Assembly (NCBI GenBank): GCA_944322395.1
Contig: CALUPA010000007.1
Span: 1-53,458, forward strand
Direction of reading: 5' to 3'
Length of the DNA stretch: 53,458 nucleotides
Source of the DNA: an uncultured Phocaeicola sp.
Lineage (GTDB): Bacteria; Bacteroidota; Bacteroidia; Bacteroidales; Bacteroidaceae
A program made the translations under genes and the position numbers. The notes beneath the pieces are model-generated. The model was not told the origin of the DNA. It saw only the letters and a list, made by a program, of their open reading frames with translations, and did no database searches. Below, in pieces: positions 27,316 through 35,240 of this stretch (position 1 is its first letter; each line of letters starts with the position of its first letter).

Positions 27316-28485
27316 TCAGTTAGATTCGTTAATATATCTGTTTAAAAAAGATAAGCTAACATTACCCATATCTTCTATTTTGCGTTCAACATTAGCATAT
27401 GCTATAGGTGTAGTTAAAACTGACATAATACTTTCTTTATCATCCACTGATATGATTCTGTCTTCCAGTTCCAGGATACGTAGGAGTGATGTAAATCTGT
27501 CACTTCCACGTTCGTTATTGATGATAACTGCAAAGTCTTTACGGAATATAATTGAAAAGACACAACCATGAAAAGAGTCTGTTATCACATATCTGGCATT
27601 TCTGAAAGAAGCCAACCATTGAGGTATTGATTTCATTCTAAATGAATAAGAAGATGAATCATCTGGATATATATCATTTCTGTTTAGCAATTTCAATTCT
27701 GCTGCTATTCCGTCAATACATTTCTTTTTCTTATGACTCCAATCAAGAATATATGTTGTAAGAGTATCATGTGGCATTTCGGATACACTGTCATCTTCCT
27801 TTATCAGCTGAATATAATCTTCAGCTGAAAGTAATAGCGTAGGATCTAATACCAGACTGGCATCCTTATTAAATAATTCTTTAACAAGCTTGACTCCTGA
27901 TATTTCTCTGGTCGATATGGCATCAAATTTATTGATATGTTTTTTGCATAGCTTAATACCTTCATAGCTTATTGGATTTTCACTCGTTCCAAACGATGCT
28001 GCATAAGCTATCTTTTTTGTTTTATCTTTATTTGACAAGAATCCTAAGAAATAATCTGTTATACAAGGAGAATATGATTCTCTCCATACCTGATCACTCC
28101 CAACAATTATTACATCAAAGCTATTTTGTTTACAATAATTTCCTAAATCTTTACTTGTCCATAATCCTTTAGATAATCTTATATATTGTTTTTTGAAGGA
28201 ATTTACTCTTTTTGGATCAGGACTATTATATTCCAATAATTCTCTATAATTTTCCAATAGTGGATTAATAAGTCTTTTATTTTTCTTCCTCAATATAAAT
28301 TTCAGAATTACTGATTTTATGAGACTCCCAATTTGTAAAATTATTTGTTTATAACTAAAGTTATACGTCCTATTTAACACAATAACCTCATGACCCATAT
28401 TCTGTAAAATGGTTTGCAATGCGTAGCATTGAAGAATACCACCATAATTTTGAATTAACGGCTGTGTGAGTATAGCTATTTTCAT
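27316..28485 (-). CDS. Polysaccharide pyruvyl transferase family protein (CsaB/WcaK type)
   Basis: A 389-residue protein of PF04230. It starts MKIAILTQPLIQNYGGILQC with YALQTILQNMGHEV, has VIVGSDQVWRESY near residue 135-147 and the conserved ITDSFHGCVFSIIFRKDFAV near 300-320. Members transfer pyruvate from phosphoenolpyruvate to a sugar to make a ketal, giving the glycan negative charge; some members instead act in other polysaccharide steps. It lies between the flippase (26 bases) and the first GT2 gene. Target sugar unknown. Confidence 0.88.
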   Translation of the reverse strand: MKIAILTQPLIQNYGGILQCYALQTILQNMGHEVIVLNRTYNFSYKQIILQIGSLIKSVILKFILRKKNKRLINPLLENYRELLEYNSPDPKRVNSFKKQYIRLSKGLWTSKDLGNYCKQNSFDVIIVGSDQVWRESYSPCITDYFLGFLSNKDKTKKIAYAASFGTSENPISYEGIKLCKKHINKFDAISTREISGVKLVKELFNKDASLVLDPTLLLSAEDYIQLIKEDDSVSEMPHDTLTTYILDWSHKKKKCIDGIAAELKLLNRNDIYPDDSSSYSFRMKSIPQWLASFRNARYVITDSFHGCVFSIIFRKDFAVIINNERGSDRFTSLLRILELEDRIISVDDKESIMSVLTTPIAYANVERKIEDMGNVSLSFLNRYINESN

Positions 28486-28511
28486 TGTTTAACTAAAATA
28501 TAAACTCAGTT

Positions 28512-30056
28512 TCATACCCTGAACCTTTTGAATAAAAGCATGCTGAATTTTTCCTTTAAAAATTTTTTCTCACTGTTTGAACAACCTACTACATATATTG
28601 TTATAATAGTAGAAAGAATACTTATTATAGTAGAGATAACAAATCTTAAAAGTCCTGATGACATATAATAATGTATCAATACCGGTATTATTAAAGCTAT
28701 TGAAGTTACAATAATTACATTGCAACATACATTTCTTATGAAACTAGCAGGTGAGAATGATGTCATACGCTTTAAAAAATAGAGCCTAAGCGACAGGCAA
28801 CATATGGAAAAAAATATTGCCACCACGTAAGTATATTCAGGTTCTAAACCAGCCTTAAGGCAGATATAAGAAAATGGAAAGTTCATAAGCAGCATCCCGC
28901 CTACTGCTATCTGATAGTTTCGTATCCTACCTGTAGCTGACTGTAAATTTATCAATGTATTTGATAAAGTATCTATAAGAAGCGTCACAAGTACCAGACG
29001 GGCAAAATTGACCGTATGTTCAGGATAACTACCTAACCACAAATGAAGAATAAAATCTGTCTCCAATATTATGGGTAGAGCAACTATAAGTATGGCATAA
29101 TATGAAAAACGTGAACCTCTCTCTACCAGTGAATATGTATATGAATAGTCGCCGGCTGCATATGATTTTGTAATTTGCGGATAAACGGCTGACATGAAAT
29201 TGCCTGCAAAAGAGTTCACATGGATATTTATAGTTTCGGAAATCCCTCTTGCTGCATTTACAGCTGTACCAAAAAACAGGTTTATAAGTATGTTTACTCC
29301 CTGTCCTTTCATAAGCCCTGCTGTACAACCTATAAAATTCCATCCGGCAAATGAGCTTATTTCCTTCCATCTCTGTCGGTCAAACGAATGCTGCAACCTG
29401 CATTCAGGGAAATGTCTGTGACAATATATAAAATATATACTCTGCATCATAATACCTATTGACATAAGCATAATGGAATACATTATTAGCTTGTCATACA
29501 TAAATGGTACATAAACCAGAAACAGTACAGCCATCAGCTTTAGTACTGACTCAAGCATACCTATGCCGGCAAATATATCCATCCGCTCATGAGATGATAT
29601 TGTAGCAGAATAAGGTACACTAAACAAGCCGAGAGCAAATGATACTATAGATGCCTGATATATAACATTAGCTGCAAGCATTCGTGATGGTGATATATTC
29701 ATATGGGTATTGAGAAACCATAGGCCAACTGTTTCTGCAACCAGTATTACTACAGCGGCAAGTACAATATGTACCCATAGTGAAGTAGAAAATACACGCC
29801 TAAGACTTTCATTATCTCCTCTACCCAGTTCAAAAGTCAGGAATCTTGATGTTGAGGACGACAATGATGTAGATATAAGTGAAAACATGGATACAAGACC
29901 ACCAACCACATTATATATACCATAGTCTTCTACACCAAGTGTCTTAAGCACTGCACGTGAAGTATACAATGCTATAAGCATTGTAAAAAACATACGTACA
30001 TACAGATATACAGAGTTTTTCGCTATTCGCTTTGTTCTTTCTGAAGTCTGATTCAT
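28512..30056 (-). CDS. Wzx-like lipid-linked repeat-unit flippase
   Basis: A 514-residue integral membrane protein of the polysaccharide-export MATE/MVF-like type with about 12-14 hydrophobic segments. N-terminal RIAKNSVYLYVRMFFTML and ALYTSRAVLKTLGVEDYGIY followed by NVVGGLVSMFS are typical of Bacteroidales Wzx proteins. It would flip undecaprenyl-PP-oligosaccharide across the inner membrane before Wzy polymerisation. 128 bases separate it from the upxY-like gene; that gap shows no promoter box. Confidence 0.92.
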   Translation of the reverse strand: MNQTSERTKRIAKNSVYLYVRMFFTMLIALYTSRAVLKTLGVEDYGIYNVVGGLVSMFSLISTSLSSSTSRFLTFELGRGDNESLRRVFSTSLWVHIVLAAVVILVAETVGLWFLNTHMNISPSRMLAANVIYQASIVSFALGLFSVPYSATISSHERMDIFAGIGMLESVLKLMAVLFLVYVPFMYDKLIMYSIMLMSIGIMMQSIYFIYCHRHFPECRLQHSFDRQRWKEISSFAGWNFIGCTAGLMKGQGVNILINLFFGTAVNAARGISETINIHVNSFAGNFMSAVYPQITKSYAAGDYSYTYSLVERGSRFSYYAILIVALPIILETDFILHLWLGSYPEHTVNFARLVLVTLLIDTLSNTLINLQSATGRIRNYQIAVGGMLLMNFPFSYICLKAGLEPEYTYVVAIFFSICCLSLRLYFLKRMTSFSPASFIRNVCCNVIIVTSIALIIPVLIHYYMSSGLLRFVISTIISILSTIITIYVVGCSNSEKKFLKEKFSMLLFKRFRV

Positions 30057-30184
30057 ATATCTTCTATCATCGGGAAATAAGTCTATTGTAAATATTTTTA
30101 TATAAATGACATCAATAATTCGTTAATATGACTCTATAGCGACATTTATATCTGCAAAAACAAGTATTTTCATCTATATCTTTA

Positions 30185-30697
30185 TTATTCAATATTCTCA
30201 AAATTCTCCTTACTGACCCCTCCTATAGCTATGGTAAGGCCACCCATTGTGGTAATTAAACATTTATCGCGGGATATACGTATCTGATATCCCTCCACTC
30301 CTTCAAGAATCCCTGAAGTTATCTTAACCAAAGGATGACCTGAGGAATAATAGTCTATTGGATGAGGCATCAACCTCATACGAAAAGGAGATATCTGCGA
30401 CATGCGGATAAATGTCTGCATAGACTTGTCGCGTATCACCGCCGGCTGACCGTTACTACGGTCTTTAACCAAATATATACCTAAACAATGTTCATTTAAA
30501 TAGGACTGGATTTGTGTCGCTTCTCCTTGAATAAATATAAGTCCTGATATTGTCGGGACGTCCTCCTTGACAATTCGTTTCTTCACTTTTTTATAGTTCA
30601 CGGTTTTGTGAACAAATATATTGAATTTTTGTTCTAAAGAATGAAGGACGTTTTTCAATCTGGAATTCCTCACATATATATAACACCAAGACAACAT
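30185..30697 (-). CDS. UpxY-like NusG-family transcription antiterminator
   Basis: About 170 residues from the ATG at 30697 (MLSWCYIYVRNSRLK); a GTG seven codons upstream is possible but less like the family, whose members start just before the W-Y-x-x-Y-V-R-S strand. The NGN domain spans about 1-105 (VPTISGLIFIQG near 48-59) and the KOW-type domain follows (PLVKITSGILEGVEGYQI, then GGLTIAIGGVSKENFE). UpxY proteins are the first gene of Bacteroides capsule operons and prevent early termination of their own operon. The usual second gene, upxZ, is missing here: the next gene is wzx. Confidence 0.88.
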   Translation of the reverse strand: MLSWCYIYVRNSRLKNVLHSLEQKFNIFVHKTVNYKKVKKRIVKEDVPTISGLIFIQGEATQIQSYLNEHCLGIYLVKDRSNGQPAVIRDKSMQTFIRMSQISPFRMRLMPHPIDYYSSGHPLVKITSGILEGVEGYQIRISRDKCLITTMGGLTIAIGGVSKENFENIE

Positions 30698-30909
30698 TAA
30701 TATTATTAAATTAAGCACAATAATTTATTTCCGAACCAGTTTTCTGATTCGTTATCAAAACGCTATCAACAGCTACAGAAAGAGAATCTGTACTATACAG
30801 TGACTTCGATACTCTATCTATTTTATGTTTATCTGTCCAAGCGGAATATCACCGTTCAATGCCGCTTATTAATCCGTACAATTACTTGATTTTTTTACTT
30901 ATCTATTAA
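30698..30909 (-). promoter_or_regulatory. Leader region of the polysaccharide operon
   Basis: About 210 bases between the upxY-like start and the invertible segment hold no gene. A short dyad (30733-30750, 7-bp arms with one G-U pair, AAAA-type loop on the minus strand) and a five-base-arm dyad at 30775-30791 are visible. No minus-strand TAnnTTTG box is present, so transcription of the operon would have to come from the inverted form of the neighbouring segment. UpxY proteins act on such leaders, but the recognition site cannot be identified by eye. Confidence 0.45.
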
Positions 30910-30930
30910 TTCTCTTTCTAAGAGAAATAT
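30910..30930 (+). repeat. Left inverted repeat of the invertible segment
   Basis: 21 bases beginning TTCTCTTTCTAAGAGAA; its exact reverse complement is at 31092-31112. The arm is itself partly dyadic (TTCTCT...AGAGAA, or TTTCT-AAG-AGAAA), as expected of a tyrosine-recombinase core with two half-sites. Bases beyond both ends do not match, so the repeat is exactly 21. Confidence 0.9.
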
Positions 30931-31073
30931 TTTCCTTATAATATCGTATCATGAATGTTTTTTAACAATGTCTTTACATAGTATTTGTTTGACATTTTTT
31001 GCATAAATGTAAATTAAATCAAACAAATTAGTATTTTTCCATAGTATAGTTACGCTATTAAGGATATTATTAA

Positions 31074-31081
31074 TACATTTG
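31074..31081 (+). promoter_or_regulatory. -7 box TACATTTG inside the invertible segment
   Basis: TACATTTG fits TAnnTTTG exactly. With a 20-base spacer the -33 position is TTAC, a poor match to TTTG. In the orientation given it would transcribe through the right repeat into the 3' end of the recombinase gene in the antisense direction; after inversion it would read into the polysaccharide operon. Confidence 0.65.
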
Positions 31082-31091
31082 CAGAAATATG

Positions 31092-31112
31092 ATATTTCTC
31101 TTAGAAAGAGAA
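31092..31112 (-). repeat. Right inverted repeat of the invertible segment
   Basis: Exact reverse complement of 30910-30930, containing TTCTCTTAGAAAGAGAA. It ends 88 bases from the stop codon of the tyrosine recombinase gene (31201). Confidence 0.9.
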
Positions 31113-31200
31113 GTACCTCATATTTCAAACAAAAGCTGTTCTTATAAATACAATAAATTTTACAAATAAATAGCTATATAGTCTAGTTTTTTTCTTAATA

Positions 31201-32409
31201 TCACAATGATTTTAAAATCATTTTATTAGCCTTATCTATAACAGACATATCCAATGAGGCCAAATATATTCTGGTGGTATTCTCAGAATTATGCCCCATA
31301 GCCTCACTTATGACAGACAAAGACACATTCTTGCTGTGTGCTATGCTTGCCCAAGTATGACGTGCAACATATGATGTCAGAACAATAGGTAACCCTAAAT
31401 CAATACCAATCTTCTTCAGTTTGACATTTACCAGATGAGAAGCATTTAAATATTGACGACGTACATCTGAATTGACATCTTTCACTATTGGGAGAAGATA
31501 TGGAGTTCCAGATGTATCATACTTATCTATGATGTCTTGCATAGGCTTTTCCCATTTTATAAACAGCTGCTGATTGGTTTTCTGACGACGATAGGAAAGA
31601 ATGCCGTTCTGGAGATTCTTTTTCTTGAGATATGCCATATCAACAAAAGACATACCGCGTGTGTAGAAACTGAACATAAACATATCGCGGGCAAAATCCA
31701 TAGAAGGGAAAAGGCTTAAATCCAAATCGCGTATCTTACGTATCATCTTTATGGACAATGCACGTTTCACTGTCTTGTCGACACCTGTATAGACGTACTT
31801 GAAGGGATTGCGCTGAACTGTAATACCTTTTTCAACCGCACGATTGTAAATGGCACGAAGATTGCGCATATAGAATGAAATGGTATTGGGGATAAGACCG
31901 TTCGATTTCAGATAATTCTCATACTCCATCATAAGCTGCCCATCAACTTCGTCCAAATGTACATCTCCACGTATGCTACAGAATCTGGAGAAACTGTTAA
32001 GTGTGGTAGAATATGTTTCTGCTGTACGGGTGCGCCCTACATGCCTGAGCTGGTGTATGCTATCGCGAATGAACGAGATAAAACCGTCTTGTTTTTCTTT
32101 TATTGAAAAAGACGAAACAACATCGTCGGCTGTATAACAGTCTCCGGAAGAATCGAATCCTGAGATTATCTTATTAAGCCTGAACAAATCGTCGGATATC
32201 CAGTTTTTCATCGAAACCAGATTACTCTTACGCTTTCCATTACCCAATTCAGACAGTCTGTCTGACTCTAACAGTTCCCAATCGGAACTTGACAATCGGT
32301 AACCTGGGGTTACCTGTCTTACTACCCTATCGTGAATTATACGATAGAATATTGTACCTTCTCCGGATTTTGCTGCAGAAGGACGGAATTTTACTTTTAC
32401 TGTTGCCAT
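31201..32409 (-). CDS. Tyrosine site-specific recombinase (Bacteroidales invertase/integrase family)
   Basis: A 402-residue recombinase: N-terminal arm-binding-like domain (VKVKFRPSAAKSGEGTIFYR), SAM-like core-binding domain (about 105-200, TRTAETYSTTLNSFSRFC) and catalytic domain with Arg in FSFYTRGMSFVDMAYL, Lys in YRRQKTNQ, SYVARHTWASIAHS, MGHNSENTTRIYL with the Tyr nucleophile. In SYVAR the usual His of the HxxR motif is Tyr. It lies beside the inverted repeats and is the obvious candidate to flip them, though Bacteroides also use recombinases encoded elsewhere. No mobilisation genes or att-like repeats are near, so a phage or ICE integrase role is unlikely. Confidence 0.9.
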   Translation of the reverse strand: MATVKVKFRPSAAKSGEGTIFYRIIHDRVVRQVTPGYRLSSSDWELLESDRLSELGNGKRKSNLVSMKNWISDDLFRLNKIISGFDSSGDCYTADDVVSSFSIKEKQDGFISFIRDSIHQLRHVGRTRTAETYSTTLNSFSRFCSIRGDVHLDEVDGQLMMEYENYLKSNGLIPNTISFYMRNLRAIYNRAVEKGITVQRNPFKYVYTGVDKTVKRALSIKMIRKIRDLDLSLFPSMDFARDMFMFSFYTRGMSFVDMAYLKKKNLQNGILSYRRQKTNQQLFIKWEKPMQDIIDKYDTSGTPYLLPIVKDVNSDVRRQYLNASHLVNVKLKKIGIDLGLPIVLTSYVARHTWASIAHSKNVSLSVISEAMGHNSENTTRIYLASLDMSVIDKANKMILKSL

Positions 32410-32550
32410 AATCTAATAGTTTATATTATAACCCACAAAAAAGTGAGTAATTCATTTCAGATATACTCAAAAACATAAAAAAATGAAACATGTTTTTTAT
32501 TTAATGCTATAAGAGTTTTTATGAATAATTTAGCTGTGAGAATAAAAGAA

Positions 32551-32614
32551 AAAAACGTCCCGTCATTTTAACTAAAACGACAAGGCGTTTCAAGTAAAAT
32601 GACAGGACGTTTTT
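32551..32614 (-). terminator. Intrinsic terminator after the PFL gene
   Basis: 20-base arms at 32551-32570 and 32595-32614, one mismatch, 24-base loop, with A-tracts on the left and T-tracts on the right so it could act in both directions. It lies 39 bases past the stop of the PFL-family gene and about 140 bases before the recombinase start, insulating the recombinase from that operon. Confidence 0.75.
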
Positions 32615-32652
32615 CTTGCAATCTATAAATTATTGGAACATAACACCAATCA

Positions 32653-34017
32653 TCAGTTTTTAAAGCTATGTATAGGAGCCGGAATTCGGCCTCCTCTGTT
32701 TACGAAGGCATCGCAACTGAAATGATTAATAGGCATAACCGGAGCATAACCCAAAAGACCGCCAAACTCCACTGTTTCGCCCACTGTCTTTCCTACTACC
32801 GGAATTACGCGGACCGCAGTTGTCTTCTGGTTTATCATTCCTATGGCAGCCTCATCGGCTATCATACCTGCAATGGATGTGGAAGGTGTATCGCCAGGAA
32901 TTGCTATCATGTCAAGCCCAACTGAGCATACACATGTCATGGCTTCAAGTTTCTCTATTGTAAGGGCTCCTGCCACTACCGCATCTATCATACCCTGGTC
33001 TTCGCTGACAGGAATAAACGCGCCGCTAAGTCCTCCAACGTACGACGATGCCATTACACCACCTTTCTTGACCTGGTCGTTAAGCAATGCAAGGGCTGCC
33101 GTAGTACCCGGTGCACCCGGATATTCAAGACCTATTTCCTGAAGGATTTCGGCCACACTGTCGCCCACAGCAGGTGTAGGTGCCAGCGAAAGGTCTATTA
33201 TACCGAAAGGAATGCCAAGACGATGGGATGCCTCTTGTGCTACAAGCTGTCCTACACGTGTAATCTTGAATGCTGTACGTTTGATTGTCTCGCAAAGCAC
33301 TTCGAAACTTGCTCCCCTGATTTGTTCAAGAGCATATTTCACTACGCCGGGACCGCTCACTCCTACGTTTATTACAGCATCGTCTTCTGATACTCCGTGG
33401 AATGCACCTGCCATGAACGGATTGTCGTCAGGGGCATTGCAAAGAACTACCAGCTTGGCGCAACCCAGAGAGTCGCGGTCTTTTGTCAACTCTGCTGTCT
33501 CCTTAATGATATCGCCCATAAGACGTACTGCATCCATATTGAGACCTGTCTTGGTAGAACCTACATTGACGGAACTGCATATTCTCTCTGTACATGCCAA
33601 TGCCTTGGGAATGGAACGGATGAAGAGTTCGTCGCTATGGCTCATGCCTTTCGATACGATGGCAGAATAACCTCCTATGAAGTTCACTCCCAACTCGGCT
33701 GCAACACGGTCCAATGTCTGTGCTATCTTAACGTAATCGTCGGAAGTCTTGCATGCAGATCCTCCTACAAGGGCTATAGGAGTGATGGAAATACGCTTGT
33801 TCACAATAGGAATACCGAATTCCTTTGATATTTCCTCGCCCGTACTAACCAGCTTTCCGGCAAGACGGGTTATCTTGTTGTATATATTCTGACAAAGGAC
33901 ATCAAGATTTCCGTCGGCACAGTCCAAAAGATTGATACCCATGGTAATGGTGCGGACATCAAGATTTTCCTTTTCTATCATTTTGTTGGTTTCAATAACC
34001 TCGGAAATATTTATCAT
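32653..34017 (-). CDS. PFL family protein (UPF0210/DUF711)
   Basis: A 454-residue protein close to the usual length of the UPF0210 family: [72 protein letters not shown] and a Gly-rich C-terminal half ([19 protein letters not shown]). The family is structurally related to pyruvate formate-lyase-like folds but lacks a known reaction. It follows the ACT-domain gene by 58 bases, the common pairing for this family (ACT/UPF0237 plus UPF0210), suggesting the ACT protein senses a ligand for it. Confidence 0.92.
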   Translation of the reverse strand: MINISEVIETNKMIEKENLDVRTITMGINLLDCADGNLDVLCQNIYNKITRLAGKLVSTGEEISKEFGIPIVNKRISITPIALVGGSACKTSDDYVKIAQTLDRVAAELGVNFIGGYSAIVSKGMSHSDELFIRSIPKALACTERICSSVNVGSTKTGLNMDAVRLMGDIIKETAELTKDRDSLGCAKLVVLCNAPDDNPFMAGAFHGVSEDDAVINVGVSGPGVVKYALEQIRGASFEVLCETIKRTAFKITRVGQLVAQEASHRLGIPFGIIDLSLAPTPAVGDSVAEILQEIGLEYPGAPGTTAALALLNDQVKKGGVMASSYVGGLSGAFIPVSEDQGMIDAVVAGALTIEKLEAMTCVCSVGLDMIAIPGDTPSTSIAGMIADEAAIGMINQKTTAVRVIPVVGKTVGETVEFGGLLGYAPVMPINHFSCDAFVNRGGRIPAPIHSFKN

Positions 34018-34075
34018 TGAGCTTATATGTTTTTATCTAACAACTAAAATCTAAAAACTAATAACTAACAAGTCC

Positions 34076-34354
34076 TTAAATACGATGCATCTTGTCGAAG
34101 ATTTCCTCTCTCTGACATTTTACCTGTACACCCATTGTTTCTCCCAGGCTTGACATTTCTGTAGCAATCTGTTCGAAAGGTTTATTAATGGCTGACATGT
34201 CGACAATCATCATCATGTTGAAATATTCCTGAACGATAGTCTGCGAAATGTCGAGTATGTTTACGTTGTTATCTGCCAGATATGTACATACTTTAGCTAT
34301 GATACCTATAGTATCTTTCCCCACTACGGTGATAATTGATTTGTTCATCTTCAA
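34076..34354 (-). CDS. ACT-domain protein (UPF0237)
   Basis: A 92-residue stand-alone regulatory domain with a GcvR-like ACT fold: SIITVVGKDTIGIIAKVCTY, NVNILDISQTIVQEYFNMMM and a second half MGVQVKCQREEIFDKMHRI. ACT domains bind small ligands, often amino acids. First gene of a two-gene unit with the PFL protein; a TATCTTTG -7 box lies 27 bases upstream. Confidence 0.92.
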   Translation of the reverse strand: MKMNKSIITVVGKDTIGIIAKVCTYLADNNVNILDISQTIVQEYFNMMMIVDMSAINKPFEQIATEMSSLGETMGVQVKCQREEIFDKMHRI

Positions 34355-34380
34355 TTGAATTTTAATTACTAATTTGCCGG

Positions 34381-34388
34381 CAAAGATA
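34381..34388 (-). promoter_or_regulatory. -7 promoter box (TATCTTTG) for the ACT-PFL unit
   Basis: Minus-strand TATCTTTG, 27 bases before the ACT-domain ATG at 34354, matching TAnnTTTG. No clear TTTG at the -33 position (a TTTG lies 12 bases upstream, too close). Confidence 0.55.
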
Positions 34389-34438
34389 GTGAATTGATTT
34401 CAAAATGAAAGAGTTAGACACTAAAATATCGCAAAAAT

Positions 34439-35224
34439 CTACAAACCTTTGGATTTTGCCTCATTCCAGAGTGCATCCATCTCGCTGATTGTCATATCGT
34501 TGAGGTTTCTTCCTGCCTTGATGGTATGTTCCTCAAGATAGTTGAAACGGCGTATGAATTTCTGGTTTGTATGCTCCAGGGCATTGTCAGGATTTATCTT
34601 ATAGAGTCTTGCAGCATTGATAAGGCTGAACATGACGTCGCCAAATTCGGCTTCTGCTTTTTCCTTGTCCATGGTGCCCACTTCAGCCTCGAATTCAGTG
34701 ATTTCTTCTTTCACTTTTTTCCATACATCTTCCCTGTTCTCCCAGTCGAAGCCTACATTGCGTGCCTTGTCCTGTATGCGGTATGCCTTGATCAGTGAAG
34801 GAAGAGCTGCAGGCACTCCGCTCAAAACAGATTTGTTGCCGTCCTTCTCCTTCAGTTTTATCTGTTCCCAGTTTTCCGAAACTTTCTCTGCTGTGTCGGC
34901 CTTAACTTCGCCAAATACGTGTGGATGGCGGAATATGAGCTTGTCGCACAACTTGTCGCATACATCCTTTATATCGAAATCGCCTGTCTCGCTGCCTATC
35001 TTGGCATAAAACACAACGTGAAGAAGTACATCGCCAAGTTCCTTGCAGATATTCTTTTTATCGTTCTGAACCAAGGCGTCGCAAAGTTCGTAGACTTCCT
35101 CTATAGTGTTGGGACGAAGACTCTCATTGGTCTGTTTCCTGTCCCACGGACATTTTTCGCGCAATTCGTCCAGCACATCAAGCAGACGGCCGAACGATTT
35201 CATCTGTTCTTCTCTTGTACTCAT
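34439..35224 (-). CDS. mazG: MazG nucleoside triphosphate pyrophosphohydrolase
   Basis: A 261-residue protein with two MazG helical domains. First domain: CPWDRKQTNESLRPNTIEEV, then CKELGDVLLHVVFYAKI with the metal-binding acidic residues; second domain: GFDWENREDVWKKVKEEITE and AEFGDVMFSLINAARLYK, ending NEAKSKGL. It hydrolyses NTPs to NMP and pyrophosphate, removing aberrant nucleotides and in some bacteria modulating (p)ppGpp effects. It follows the LysR gene by 16 bases; the pair may be co-transcribed. Confidence 0.95.
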   Translation of the reverse strand: MSTREEQMKSFGRLLDVLDELREKCPWDRKQTNESLRPNTIEEVYELCDALVQNDKKNICKELGDVLLHVVFYAKIGSETGDFDIKDVCDKLCDKLIFRHPHVFGEVKADTAEKVSENWEQIKLKEKDGNKSVLSGVPAALPSLIKAYRIQDKARNVGFDWENREDVWKKVKEEITEFEAEVGTMDKEKAEAEFGDVMFSLINAARLYKINPDNALEHTNQKFIRRFNYLEEHTIKAGRNLNDMTISEMDALWNEAKSKGL

Positions 35225-35240
35225 TATTATATACTGTATT

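Larger units (their letters stand above)
30910..31112. promoter_or_regulatory. Invertible promoter segment (phase-variation switch)
   Basis: 203 bases bounded by perfect 21-base inverted repeats, placed between a capsule operon headed by a UpxY-like gene and a tyrosine recombinase gene. This is the architecture of phase-variable capsule promoters in Bacteroides. The only TAnnTTTG box inside (31074-31081) lies on the plus strand, pointing toward the recombinase gene and away from the operon: the orientation shown is therefore probably OFF. Inversion would bring the box to about 30941-30948 on the minus strand, giving a leader of roughly 235 bases before the upxY-like ATG. Inversion itself is inferred. 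Confidence 0.82.

Noticed and set aside
31201-32409. Tyrosine recombinase as sign of an integrated phage, ICE or conjugative transposon
   Set aside because: No relaxase, Tra, replication, phage structural or excisionase genes and no tRNA-linked direct repeats are nearby; the adjacent inverted repeats explain it as a DNA invertase.
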